This document shows positions 1-7,988 of a stretch of 64,000 nt of DNA, one piece after another. A model generated the notes under the pieces. The model did not search any database. It saw nothing but the letters and a program-made list of their open reading frames with translations, and was not told where the DNA came from. Each line of letters opens with the position of its first letter. Position 1 is the stretch's first letter. The stretch lies in contig NZ_MQUQ01000017.1 of assembly GCF_001953865.1 (NCBI RefSeq), positions 1-64,000 on the forward strand, given 5' to 3'. This DNA is from Amycolatopsis coloradensis (GTDB lineage: Bacteria > Actinomycetota > Actinomycetes > Mycobacteriales > Pseudonocardiaceae). The translations under genes were made by a program, and so were the position numbers.

Positions 1-239
1 ACCCACTCAATCACCCAGAGGTGAGAGCTTGGTTCGTGTCCCGCGGCCACCCGGTTTCCCTGGCGACTTGGAGAACTTTACATGGCCCGCAGGGGCCCGA
101 AACAGGGGGGTACCTTAACTGCGTTTCCGCAGGTCAGCGGCCGGAAACGGGCCGACTCCCGTCGTTCACCCGGTGATCGCTCCAAGGGCACCCCAAGTGA
201 ACACCCGGAAGAACATTGCTCCGAGTACATTGCACCGTA

Positions 240-268
240 TTGATCTCGCTGATTGCTCCGATTAGCTT
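240..268 (+). promoter_or_regulatory. Candidate promoter giving a leaderless transcript
   Basis: TTGATC and TAGCTT are separated by 17 nt, a reasonable actinomycete -35/-10 pair. The -10 ends 6 nt before the ATG of the alpha/beta hydrolase, and no Shine-Dalgarno sequence precedes that ATG, so transcription would start at or next to the start codon. The rest of the first 274 bases shows no coding sequence I can support. Prediction from sequence only. Confidence 0.4.
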
Positions 269-274
269 CGAGCC

Positions 275-1078
275 ATGAGCACTGCGGAACTCGACGGCAT
301 CACCGTCGCCTACGACGACCTCGGCACCGGGTTGCCCGTCGTCCTCGTCCACGGCCATCCCTTCAACCGTTCGATGTGGCGTCCCCAGGCCGAACGCTTC
401 AGCCGGGAGGGCTACCGGGTCATCACCGCGGACCTTCGCGGGTACGGCGAGACGACCAAGCCGGAACAGAGCGAGAGGACCGGGCTCGACGTCTTCGCGG
501 CCGACATCGCCCGTCTCGCCGATCACCTGGGCATCGAGCGCTTCGTGCTCGGAGGCCTCTCCATGGGCGGGCAGATCGTCATGGAGTTCCAGCGCGCCTA
601 TCCCGGCCGCGTCGCCGGGCTCCTGCTCGCCGACACCTCTCCCCAGGAGGAGACCGAGGAGGGCAAGCGCGTCCGCAACGAGACGGCGGACCGGATCCTC
701 GCCGAGGGCATCGGCTGGTACGCCGACGAGGTGCTGACGAAGATGGTCTCGCCGGAGAACGTCCGCACCCGGCCCGACGTGGCGGCGCACGTACTGCGGA
801 TGATGCGCACGACGCCCGCGGAAGGGGCAGCCGCCGCGCTGCGGGGCCGGGCCGAGCGGCCCGACTACCGGGAAAGCCTCAAACGGGTGACAGTGCCGAG
901 CCTGATCGTCGTCGGCACCGAGGACGAGTTCACGCCGGTCTCGGACGCGGAGTTGATGCACGACCTCATCCCCGGCTCCACCCTGGCGGTGATCGAAGGC
1001 GCCGCTCACATGCCTAACCTGGAACGCGAGGCCGAGTTCGACGCCGTGTTCGCACGGTTCTTGAAAGAGATTGGGTGA
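275..1078 (+). CDS. Alpha/beta hydrolase
   Basis: A 267-residue alpha/beta-hydrolase-fold enzyme of the small soluble esterase/peroxidase-like type. The oxyanion region is HGHPF near residues 26-30, the nucleophile elbow is GLSMGG with Ser96, an acid is likely in GTEDEFTP near 213-220, and the catalytic His is in GAAHMPN near 246. No signal peptide is seen, so it is probably cytoplasmic. The substrate cannot be read from the sequence. The ATG has no Shine-Dalgarno sequence and may be leaderless. The following SDR gene overlaps its stop codon by 4 nt (GTGA), so the two are probably co-transcribed and translationally coupled. Confidence 0.85.
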   Translation: MSTAELDGITVAYDDLGTGLPVVLVHGHPFNRSMWRPQAERFSREGYRVITADLRGYGETTKPEQSERTGLDVFAADIARLADHLGIERFVLGGLSMGGQIVMEFQRAYPGRVAGLLLADTSPQEETEEGKRVRNETADRILAEGIGWYADEVLTKMVSPENVRTRPDVAAHVLRMMRTTPAEGAAAALRGRAERPDYRESLKRVTVPSLIVVGTEDEFTPVSDAELMHDLIPGSTLAVIEGAAHMPNLEREAEFDAVFARFLKEIG

Positions 1079-1845
1079 TCGTCTCCATGTCCCAGAAGAC
1101 CGTCTTCGTGACCGGCGCCAGCGCGGGTTTCGGCGTCGAGATCGCCCGCCGGTTCGCCGCGGACGGTGCGAAAGTCGTCGCGGCCGCGCGCAGCAAGGAC
1201 CGCCTCGACAAGCTGGCCGTCGAGCTGGGCGAGAACGTCCTGCCGATCGAGCTGGACGTTCGGGACGCCGACGCGGTGGCGGCCCTCCCCGGAACGCTTC
1301 CCGCCGAGTTCGCCGAGGTCGACCTGCTGGTCAACAACGCCGGCCTCGCGAAGGGCCTCGAACCCGCCCACCGGGCGAAGCTCGACGACTGGGACCAGAT
1401 GATCGACACGAACATCAAGGGTCTCGCGCACCTCACCCGCGCGCTGCTGCCCGGCATGGTCGAACGCGGCCGCGGGCACGTGATCAACATCGGGTCGGTC
1501 GCGGGCACCTATCCCTACCCCGGCGGCAACGCCTATGGCGCGACCAAGGCGTTCGTGCACCAGTTCAGCCTGAACCTGCGCGCGGATCTGCAGGGCACCG
1601 GCGTCCGGGTGACCAACGTCGAGCCCGGCCTGGTCGGCGGGACGGAGTTCTCCGTCGTCCGTTTCGAAGGCGACCAGAGCAAGGCCGACGACGTCTACAA
1701 GGGGACGACGCCGCTCACGGCCGCCGACGTGGCCGAGTCCGTCTTCTGGGCGGCTTCGCAGCCGGAGCACGTGAACATCAACGTCATCGAGTTGATGCCG
1801 GTGGTGCAGAGCTTCTCCGCGTTGCCGATTGACCGAGAGAGGTGA
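1075..1845 (+). CDS. SDR-family oxidoreductase, YdfG-like
   Basis: A classical short-chain dehydrogenase/reductase of 256 residues. It has the cofactor motif TGASAGFG near the N-terminus, the NNAG motif, an active-site Ser in the IGSVAG region and the YGATK catalytic pair. The C-terminal IELMPVVQSF segment resembles YdfG-type NADP-dependent 3-hydroxy acid (serine/allo-threonine) dehydrogenases, so that substrate class is a reasonable inference. GTG at 1075 overlaps the preceding stop and has GAAAGAGA upstream. ATG at 1087, giving MSQKTVFVTG, is an alternative and fits family N-termini better. The last 62 nt overlap the convergent transposase gene. Confidence 0.85.
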   Translation: MIVSMSQKTVFVTGASAGFGVEIARRFAADGAKVVAAARSKDRLDKLAVELGENVLPIELDVRDADAVAALPGTLPAEFAEVDLLVNNAGLAKGLEPAHRAKLDDWDQMIDTNIKGLAHLTRALLPGMVERGRGHVINIGSVAGTYPYPGGNAYGATKAFVHQFSLNLRADLQGTGVRVTNVEPGLVGGTEFSVVRFEGDQSKADDVYKGTTPLTAADVAESVFWAASQPEHVNINVIELMPVVQSFSALPIDRER

Positions 1846-3382
1846 GACCGAAAAGGTCGAAGAGCGCTTGCTGCTCCGGGCTCCGCTCGGTCAGCAGGCG
1901 CCGCGTCCGCGGGCGGCCGCCGGTGGACGGGTAACGCAGCACCGTCTCCCCGATCCCGGCCAGGCTGTCCATCAGCTCGCGGACCGAGAGGTTCATCCCC
2001 GCGCGGTCGGCCTCGCGCCGCATGAGGTGCGTGACCGTCGACGCCAGCACCGTGACCAGCGTGTGCACGGCGATCCGATGCGGGCTCCAGTCCCAGCGCG
2101 GGGTCGGACCGGCGACGGCGGAGCCGGTCAGCCAGCGGAACGTCGAATCGAGATGGGTCCGGGCGCGGTAGGCGGTGACGACCTCGGCGACCGGCCAGTC
2201 GTGGTCGGTGACCAGCACCTGTTTGCCGAAGAACTCGTCATGCAGCCTCGACACGGCGGCGTCGTCGATCTTCCAGGTCAGCCGGATCTCCCCCGGCCTG
2301 GTGCCGGTCAGCGACGGTGAGAGCACCCGTTCGACCCGGCGGCCGCGGGTGATCCGCGCGATTTCGGCGTTCACCTGGCCGCGGTCACCCCGGTAGGTGC
2401 TCGCGGCCAGTGCGGCGTCGAGCCCGGCGAGTTCGCGGGTCGCGGTGCCGAGTTCGTCGCCGAAAGCGCGGGCCTGCGCGTTGTGCAGGGTCTCCGAATG
2501 GGTCAGGATCACGCGCCGCCGCACGCCCGCGACCACGGCTCTGGTGTCGAAGGCCGTCAGCCCGGCGAAGCGCTCGGGGTCGACGGGCTCACGCGCGGAC
2601 GCCGGTTTCGCCAGCAGGTCCGGGTGTTCCGAGAGCGGCAGCGCGCCGACGAAATGCCGTCCGAGGTCGAGTTGCGCGGCCTGACCCGCGGTGAAGATCA
2701 GCGTGACGGGGTACCGCGAGCGGAGATCCTCGGCGAGCGCGGCGAACGGCGGCGCGCCTTCCCGCGGGTACACGTGCGAAGCAAGCGGGATCGCGCCGTC
2801 CTTGGTCACCACCAGCCCGAGTCCGGCGAGTTCGCAGCGGCGGGGATCGGCCGTGGTGAAGGCGGCGAACTGCGGCACATCGACGGCGAGCGCGGTGTTC
2901 CCCGTGCCCAGCCAGGACAGCACCGCGTCGGCGACGGCGGACTCGATCCGCGTGAGCCGTTCCGGGGTGAGGCGGTGCAGCGCCCGCCAGTGATTCGCCA
3001 GATCGGCCTTCAGGAACTCCCGCGCGGCACCGTCCTCCCACCACGAGGCGAGATCCGTGTCCGGCGCTGTCGCCCGGTGCAGGACGGCGAGCGCGAGATG
3101 CGTCCCCAAGGTGGTCGTGGCGCGCTGGACTCCGACGGCGTCATCGACCCGCCGCACGAAATCGAGCCGCTCGAGCGTCGCCCATACGGCCGCGACGTCG
3201 CCGAAGGTCCGGTGCCGCGCTTCGCCGGGCGCGGAGACGTCGCCGTCCATCGCGCGCCCGATCTCCTCGGCCGTGCCGAGGTAGCGCTGGGACACCACGC
3301 GGGGCTCGCCGCCGACCCGCGCGGAGGTGACGAGGTAGTAGTACGTCCGCCCGCCGACCTTCTTGCCGATCACCGAAGCCAC
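1784..3382 (-). CDS. IS1634-like DDE transposase with eroded active site
   Basis: A 532-residue protein with IS1634-family (IS4 superfamily) architecture: an N-terminal region of about 160 residues, then an RNase H-like domain. The first catalytic Asp aligns with D168 in VDVPQFAAF. The second should lie in an FDKGN-type strand, but the protein reads LIFTAGQ with Thr231 at that place. The family Glu in a YxxxxxxEdaF helix is Asp412 in HLDSTFRWL. So only one of three metal ligands is conserved in kind, and transposition activity is doubtful. The frame is full length and open. I found no terminal inverted repeats or target duplication, and its 3' end lies inside the neighbouring SDR gene. It may be a domesticated or dying transposase. 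Motif alignment was done by eye. Confidence 0.8.
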   Translation of the reverse strand: MASVIGKKVGGRTYYYLVTSARVGGEPRVVSQRYLGTAEEIGRAMDGDVSAPGEARHRTFGDVAAVWATLERLDFVRRVDDAVGVQRATTTLGTHLALAVLHRATAPDTDLASWWEDGAAREFLKADLANHWRALHRLTPERLTRIESAVADAVLSWLGTGNTALAVDVPQFAAFTTADPRRCELAGLGLVVTKDGAIPLASHVYPREGAPPFAALAEDLRSRYPVTLIFTAGQAAQLDLGRHFVGALPLSEHPDLLAKPASAREPVDPERFAGLTAFDTRAVVAGVRRRVILTHSETLHNAQARAFGDELGTATRELAGLDAALAASTYRGDRGQVNAEIARITRGRRVERVLSPSLTGTRPGEIRLTWKIDDAAVSRLHDEFFGKQVLVTDHDWPVAEVVTAYRARTHLDSTFRWLTGSAVAGPTPRWDWSPHRIAVHTLVTVLASTVTHLMRREADRAGMNLSVRELMDSLAGIGETVLRYPSTGGRPRTRRLLTERSPEQQALFDLFGLTSLGQSATRRSSAPPASTR

Positions 3383-3525
3383 ACTTTAGGTAATACACCC
3401 CGGCCCACTGATCAGCAACCGAGATCATGCCTTGACCAGCGGAAACAGTGACGACACCCACGTGGGTCGGCTGGTGGCGGGATGCACACTGGCAGCTGGA
3501 GCAGGTCCGGCCATAGCGTGCGGGA

Positions 3526-6123
3526 ATGGCATCCGCTGCTGACGTGAACGCCCCCACCACCTCCGCGATGCGCCGGTCGCTCGCCAGGGCGCGCGACGGG
3601 AAGACCCTCGACCTCACCGAGGCCTCGATCCTGCTCCAGGCGCGTGGCGACGACCTCAAGACCCTGTCCGAGCACGCCTCCCGCGTCCGTGACGCCGGTC
3701 TGGTCGCGGCCGGTCGCCCCGGCGTGGTCACCTACAGCCGTTCGGTGTTCATCCCGCTGACCCGGTTGTGCCGGGACCGGTGTGGTTACTGCACTTTCGC
3801 GACCGTCCCGGGCCGGGTCGAATCGCCGTTCCTCTCCCCCGACGAAGTACTCGACATCGCCCGCAAGGGTGCCGCGATGGGCGTCAAGGAAGCGCTGTTC
3901 ACCCTCGGCGACCGTCCGGAGGACCGCTGGAAGGCGGCGAAGGACTGGCTCGACGCGCACGGGTACGACGACACGCTGTCCTACGTCCGGGCGATGGCGA
4001 TCCGGGTGCTGGAGGAGACCGGCGTCCTGCCGCATCTCAACCCGGGCGTGCTGACCTGGCAGGACTTCCAGCGGCTCAAGCCGGTGTCGGCGTCGATGGG
4101 CATGATGCTGGAGACGACGGCGAAACGGCTCTACACCGAGAAGGGCGGCCCGCACTACGGCTCGCCCGACAAGGACCCTGACGTCCGCCTGCGCGTGCTC
4201 GAAGACGCCGGCCGCAGTTCGGTGCCGTTCACGACGGGCATCCTGATCGGCATCGGCGAAAACTTCGAGGAACGCGCCGACTCACTGTTCGCGATCCGCA
4301 AGGTCGCGAAGACCTACGGCGGCATCCAGGAAGTCATCGTGCAGAACTTCCGCGCGAAGCCGGACACGAAGATGCGCGCGACCCCGGACGCCGACCTCGA
4401 AGAACTCGCCGCGACCATCGCCGTCGCGCGGCTCGTGCTCGGGCCGAAGATGCGCATCCAGGCGCCGCCGAACCTGATCGGCCAGCAGTACGAACTGATG
4501 CTGAACGCGGGCATCGACGACTGGGGCGGCGTCTCCCCGCTGACCCCCGACCACGTGAACCCCGAGCGCGCGTGGCCGCGGATCGACGAACTCAAGCGCC
4601 GCACCGAGGCACTCGGGTTCACCGTGCGCGAGCGGCTTCCGATCTACCCGGAGTACGTCAAGACGGGCGAACCGTGGCTGGACCCGCGGATGAACGCGCA
4701 CCTCGCGCCGTTGACCGACGCCGAGACCGGGCTCGCGATCGAAGAGGCCATCCCGGTGGGCATCCCGTGGCAGGAGCCGGACGGCGGCTGGAAGGAGGCC
4801 GGGCGCACCGATCTGCACGTCGAGGTCGACACCATCGGCCGGACCGAAGACCGGCGCAGTGACTTCGACTCGGTCTACGGCGACTGGGCGGAGATCAAGG
4901 GCAACATCAAGACCGCGCCGCAGCGGTTCGACCTTGACGTCCGGGATGCCTTGCGCAGCGCGGAAAAGAACCCCGCCGGGCTTTCGGACGACGAGGCTCT
5001 GGCGCTGCTGCACGCCGACGGACCGGAGCTCGACGCCTTCACCAAGATCGCCGACGACCTGCGTCGCGAGGTGAACGGCGACGACGTCACCTTCGTGGTC
5101 ACGCGGAACATCAACTTCACCAACGTCTGCTACACCGGCTGCCGGTTCTGCGCGTTCGCCCAGCGGCGCACCGACGCCGACGCGTACACCCTTTCGCTGG
5201 AGCAGGTCGGCGACCGGGTCGACGAGGCGTGGGCCGCCGGCGCGACCGAGATCTGCATGCAGGGCGGTATCCACCCGGATCTGCCGGGGACCGCGTACTT
5301 CGATCTCGCGGCCGAGGTGAAGCGCCGTCAGCCGGACATCCACCTGCACTCGTACAGCCCGATGGAGGTCGTCAACGGCGCCTCGCGGACGAACCTCTCG
5401 ATCGAGGACTGGCTCGCCCGTGCGAAGGAAGCCGGTGTCGACTCGCTGCCGGGCACGGCCGCGGAGATCCTCGACGACGACGTCCGCTGGGTGCTGACGA
5501 AGGGCAAGCTGCCGACGTCCGAGTGGATCAACGTCGTCACCACCGCGCACAAACTCGGCATCACGACGACGTCGACGATGATGTACGGCCACGTCGACAC
5601 CCCGGCGCACTGGGTCGGGCATCTGAAGCTGCTGGCGAAACTGCAGCGGGAAGGCCTGGAGCGCAACGGGCGGCGCGGGTTCAGCGAGTTCGTGCTGCTG
5701 CCGTTCATCCACCAGAGTTCGCCGATCTACCTCGCCGGGCTCGCCAGGGCCGGGACGACGCTGCGCGAGAACCGCGCGGTGCACGCGCTGGCCCGGCTGT
5801 TGCTGCACGGGACGATCGACAACATCCAGAGTTCCTGGGTGAAACTCGGTGAAGAAGGCAGCCGCGCCGTACTTCAGGGCGGGGTCAACGACATCGGCGG
5901 GACGCTGATGGAGGAGACGATCAGCCGGATGGCCGGTGCGGCGAACGGGTCGTACAAGACGATCAGCGACATGCGCGCGATGGTCGAGCCGCTGGGACGT
6001 CCGCTGCGGCAGCGGACCACCGAGTACGGCACGCCGACGCCGGAACGGATCGCCGCGGCCGCCGAGTCGGACGGTGTCGCGACCGCGGTCCGGCGGCCGC
6101 TGCTGCCGCTTGTCACTTCCTGA
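3526..6123 (+). CDS. fbiC: FO synthase, fused CofG/CofH (FbiC)
   Basis: An 865-residue bifunctional radical-SAM enzyme that makes 7,8-didemethyl-8-hydroxy-5-deazariboflavin (FO), the chromophore of coenzyme F420, from tyrosine and the ribityl-pyrimidine of the flavin pathway. Two complete halves are visible. The CofG-like half has CRDRCGYC with Cys82, Cys86 and Cys89. The CofH-like half has CYTGCRFC with Cys535, Cys539 and Cys542. Each set binds a 4Fe-4S cluster. Length and fusion order match actinobacterial FbiC. It appears monocistronic, with a hairpin 13 nt after the stop. A probable F420-dependent nitroreductase domain is encoded elsewhere in the window (near 48 kb), which fits an F420-using host. 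Confidence 0.97.
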   Translation: MASAADVNAPTTSAMRRSLARARDGKTLDLTEASILLQARGDDLKTLSEHASRVRDAGLVAAGRPGVVTYSRSVFIPLTRLCRDRCGYCTFATVPGRVESPFLSPDEVLDIARKGAAMGVKEALFTLGDRPEDRWKAAKDWLDAHGYDDTLSYVRAMAIRVLEETGVLPHLNPGVLTWQDFQRLKPVSASMGMMLETTAKRLYTEKGGPHYGSPDKDPDVRLRVLEDAGRSSVPFTTGILIGIGENFEERADSLFAIRKVAKTYGGIQEVIVQNFRAKPDTKMRATPDADLEELAATIAVARLVLGPKMRIQAPPNLIGQQYELMLNAGIDDWGGVSPLTPDHVNPERAWPRIDELKRRTEALGFTVRERLPIYPEYVKTGEPWLDPRMNAHLAPLTDAETGLAIEEAIPVGIPWQEPDGGWKEAGRTDLHVEVDTIGRTEDRRSDFDSVYGDWAEIKGNIKTAPQRFDLDVRDALRSAEKNPAGLSDDEALALLHADGPELDAFTKIADDLRREVNGDDVTFVVTRNINFTNVCYTGCRFCAFAQRRTDADAYTLSLEQVGDRVDEAWAAGATEICMQGGIHPDLPGTAYFDLAAEVKRRQPDIHLHSYSPMEVVNGASRTNLSIEDWLARAKEAGVDSLPGTAAEILDDDVRWVLTKGKLPTSEWINVVTTAHKLGITTTSTMMYGHVDTPAHWVGHLKLLAKLQREGLERNGRRGFSEFVLLPFIHQSSPIYLAGLARAGTTLRENRAVHALARLLLHGTIDNIQSSWVKLGEEGSRAVLQGGVNDIGGTLMEETISRMAGAANGSYKTISDMRAMVEPLGRPLRQRTTEYGTPTPERIAAAAESDGVATAVRRPLLPLVTS

Positions 6124-6135
6124 CGAATAATCCGC

Positions 6136-6177
6136 GAAGGCCCCCTTCTCCACGTACAGCGTGCGGAAGGGGCCTTC
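6136..6177 (+). terminator. Hairpin after fbiC, GC-rich repeat family A
   Basis: GAAGGCCCCCTTC pairs with GAAGGGGCCTTC; one extra C bulges in the left arm, and the loop is about 17 nt. It lies directly after the fbiC stop and probably ends transcription. No clear U-tract follows. The same GAAGGxxCC/GGxxCCTTC core recurs after two other genes in the window. Confidence 0.6.
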
Positions 6178-6271
6178 ACTTTGCGTGTGTCACCGATCAC
6201 AAGGAGCGGGGACCCTCGGCGTTTTCTGTGCTAAACCCGAGAATCACTTCCGGGCAGCCGAGAGGACGACG

Positions 6272-7123
6272 ATGATCGCGAGCGCAGTCCAGGTGGCCGA
6301 CACCGCCCGCTATCCGTTGTCCGAACCGGGAAGCCCGGCCTGGCGCGAGATTGTTTCCCGCACCCGCGCCGAACTGCGGCAAACGGGATGCAGTGTGCTC
6401 GCCGACTTCATCCGCCCGGAGTTGCGTGACGCCCTTCGCCAAGAAGGCGCGCAGATCGCTCCGGAGGCGTACGCGAGGATCGAACGCGTCAACGCGTACA
6501 ACACCGCCATCGACATTCCGCTACCGGAAGGCCATCCCGGCCGCACGGTCATGGAACGCGGCAACGCCTTCGTGGCGCGCGACCAGATCCCGGCGACCGC
6601 GATCATCCAGCAGCTGTACGCGAGCCACGAGTTCCAGCGGTTCGTGGCCGACTGTTTCGAACTCCCCGCCCTCCACGAACTCGCCGATCCGCTGTCCAGT
6701 CTGGTGCTCAACGTGATCGAACCGGGCCGCTCGCACCCGTGGCATTTCGACACCAACGAGTTCACCGTCAGCATGCTCACGCAGGAGGCCGCCGACGGCG
6801 GTGTCTTCGAATACTGTCCGAACATCCGCTCGGAGAAGGCGGAGAACTTCGACGACGTCCGCGCGGTCCTGGCTGGCGAAGGCGAGCACCTGATCCGACG
6901 GCTCACTCTGCGTCCCGGCGATCTTCAGCTGTTTCGCGGACGCTTCGCCCTGCACCGCGTGAGTAGTGTTCAAGGAGCAACAGCACGCCATTCCGCGATC
7001 TTCGCCTACAGCGAGCGTCCTGGGGTCATCGGCAGTCCGGAGCGGACCAGACAGCTGTTCGGCCGGGTCCTGCCCGAACACGTCGCTTCAGCGGCCGTCC
7101 GGGGCGATCAGCTGCTCGACTAA
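6272..7123 (+). CDS. Fe(II)/2-oxoglutarate-dependent oxygenase, HalD/BesD-like
   Basis: A 283-residue non-haem iron oxygenase resembling the HalD/BesD (ArpA-type) family, whose studied members act on free amino acids. Iron ligands visible are His158 and Asp160 in WHFDTNEF and His228 in FALHRV; Arg239 is a candidate 2-oxoglutarate anchor. The halogenases of this family replace the carboxylate ligand with Gly (HxG), so the intact HxD predicts hydroxylation or another oxidation rather than halogenation. The ATG has AGAGGA 5 nt upstream. It is the first gene of a three-gene cassette with a methyltransferase 16 nt downstream and a carnitine-type acyltransferase. The substrate is unknown; a free amino acid is an inference. 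Confidence 0.82.
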   Translation: MIASAVQVADTARYPLSEPGSPAWREIVSRTRAELRQTGCSVLADFIRPELRDALRQEGAQIAPEAYARIERVNAYNTAIDIPLPEGHPGRTVMERGNAFVARDQIPATAIIQQLYASHEFQRFVADCFELPALHELADPLSSLVLNVIEPGRSHPWHFDTNEFTVSMLTQEAADGGVFEYCPNIRSEKAENFDDVRAVLAGEGEHLIRRLTLRPGDLQLFRGRFALHRVSSVQGATARHSAIFAYSERPGVIGSPERTRQLFGRVLPEHVASAAVRGDQLLD

Positions 7124-7139
7124 GTCAGGAGCCCGGCCC

Positions 7140-7988
7140 GTGCCTTTGGATTCGACCGGCAAGATCTCCTTCGACCACATTTACACCGAGCCCGATCCGC
7201 GTGCCTTCTTCGGCACCTTGCGCAGGCTCGATTACGACATCCCGCAGCAGGCCAAAGCCTATTTCGCGAAACTGATCGACGAGTACCGCGCCGAGACCGG
7301 CGTCAAGGTCCCGACGGTGCTCGACCTCGGCTGTTCCTACGGGGTCAACGCGGCGTTGTACCGGTGTGACACCTCGATGGAGCAGTTGTACGACCACTAC
7401 GCGGACGGCGAGCCACTGAGCCGGGACGACCTGATCGCGCACGACCGGCGGATGGTCGAGAGGCTCACCATCGGCGACGGAGTCCGCTTCATCGGCCTCG
7501 ACACCTCCGCGCCCGCGCTGGACTACGCGCTCGACGCGGGCTTCATCGACGAAGCGATCCACGCCGATCTGGAGAGCGAAGACCCGACGGACGAGCACCG
7601 CGCGCTGCTGGCCGGCGTCGACATCGTCATCTCGACGGGCTGCATCGGCTACGTCACGGAGAAGACCCTCGTGCGGATCGCGCGGGAAAACCGGCCGTGG
7701 ATGGCGCATTTCGTGCTCCGGATGTTCTCCTACGAACCCGTCGCCGCGAGCCTCGCCGATCTGGAGTACGACACGGCCGGGGTCAACGGCGTCTTCCCGC
7801 AGCGAAGGTTCGCTTCGCCCGAGGAACGAACGCAGATCTTGGACAATCTGTCCGTCGCGGGTGTCGACCCGCGTGGGTTGGAAGCCGAAGGCCGGCTGTT
7901 CGCGCGGCTGTTCGTCTCCCGGCCGAACGGCGCGGCGGGCGGGCTCGCCTCCGCGCTGAACGCCCTGCCCCTTCGAGATCAAGGATGA
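7140..7988 (+). CDS. Class I SAM-dependent methyltransferase-like protein
   Basis: A 282-residue Rossmann-fold protein. Motif I is VLDLGCSYG at about residues 60-68, followed by a later acidic strand (GLDTSAP) and a post-motif segment DIVISTGCIGYV, an arrangement typical of small-molecule methyltransferases. The long insertion between motif I and the next strand is unusual. The GTG start has AGGAG 8 nt upstream. Its stop overlaps the start of the acyltransferase gene (ATGA), so the genes are translationally coupled. In context it could N-methylate the same small molecule handled by the flanking oxygenase and acyltransferase; that is inference. Confidence 0.72.
   Translation: MPLDSTGKISFDHIYTEPDPRAFFGTLRRLDYDIPQQAKAYFAKLIDEYRAETGVKVPTVLDLGCSYGVNAALYRCDTSMEQLYDHYADGEPLSRDDLIAHDRRMVERLTIGDGVRFIGLDTSAPALDYALDAGFIDEAIHADLESEDPTDEHRALLAGVDIVISTGCIGYVTEKTLVRIARENRPWMAHFVLRMFSYEPVAASLADLEYDTAGVNGVFPQRRFASPEERTQILDNLSVAGVDPRGLEAEGRLFARLFVSRPNGAAGGLASALNALPLRDQG

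Noticed and set aside
1700..3525. Complete insertion sequence with terminal inverted repeats around the transposase
   Set aside because: I compared the flanks on both sides by eye and found no matching inverted ends or target duplication.
6272..7123. Amino-acid halogenase
   Set aside because: Family resemblance to HalD/BesD is real, but halogenases need HxG; this protein has His-Phe-Asp, so hydroxylation is the better call.
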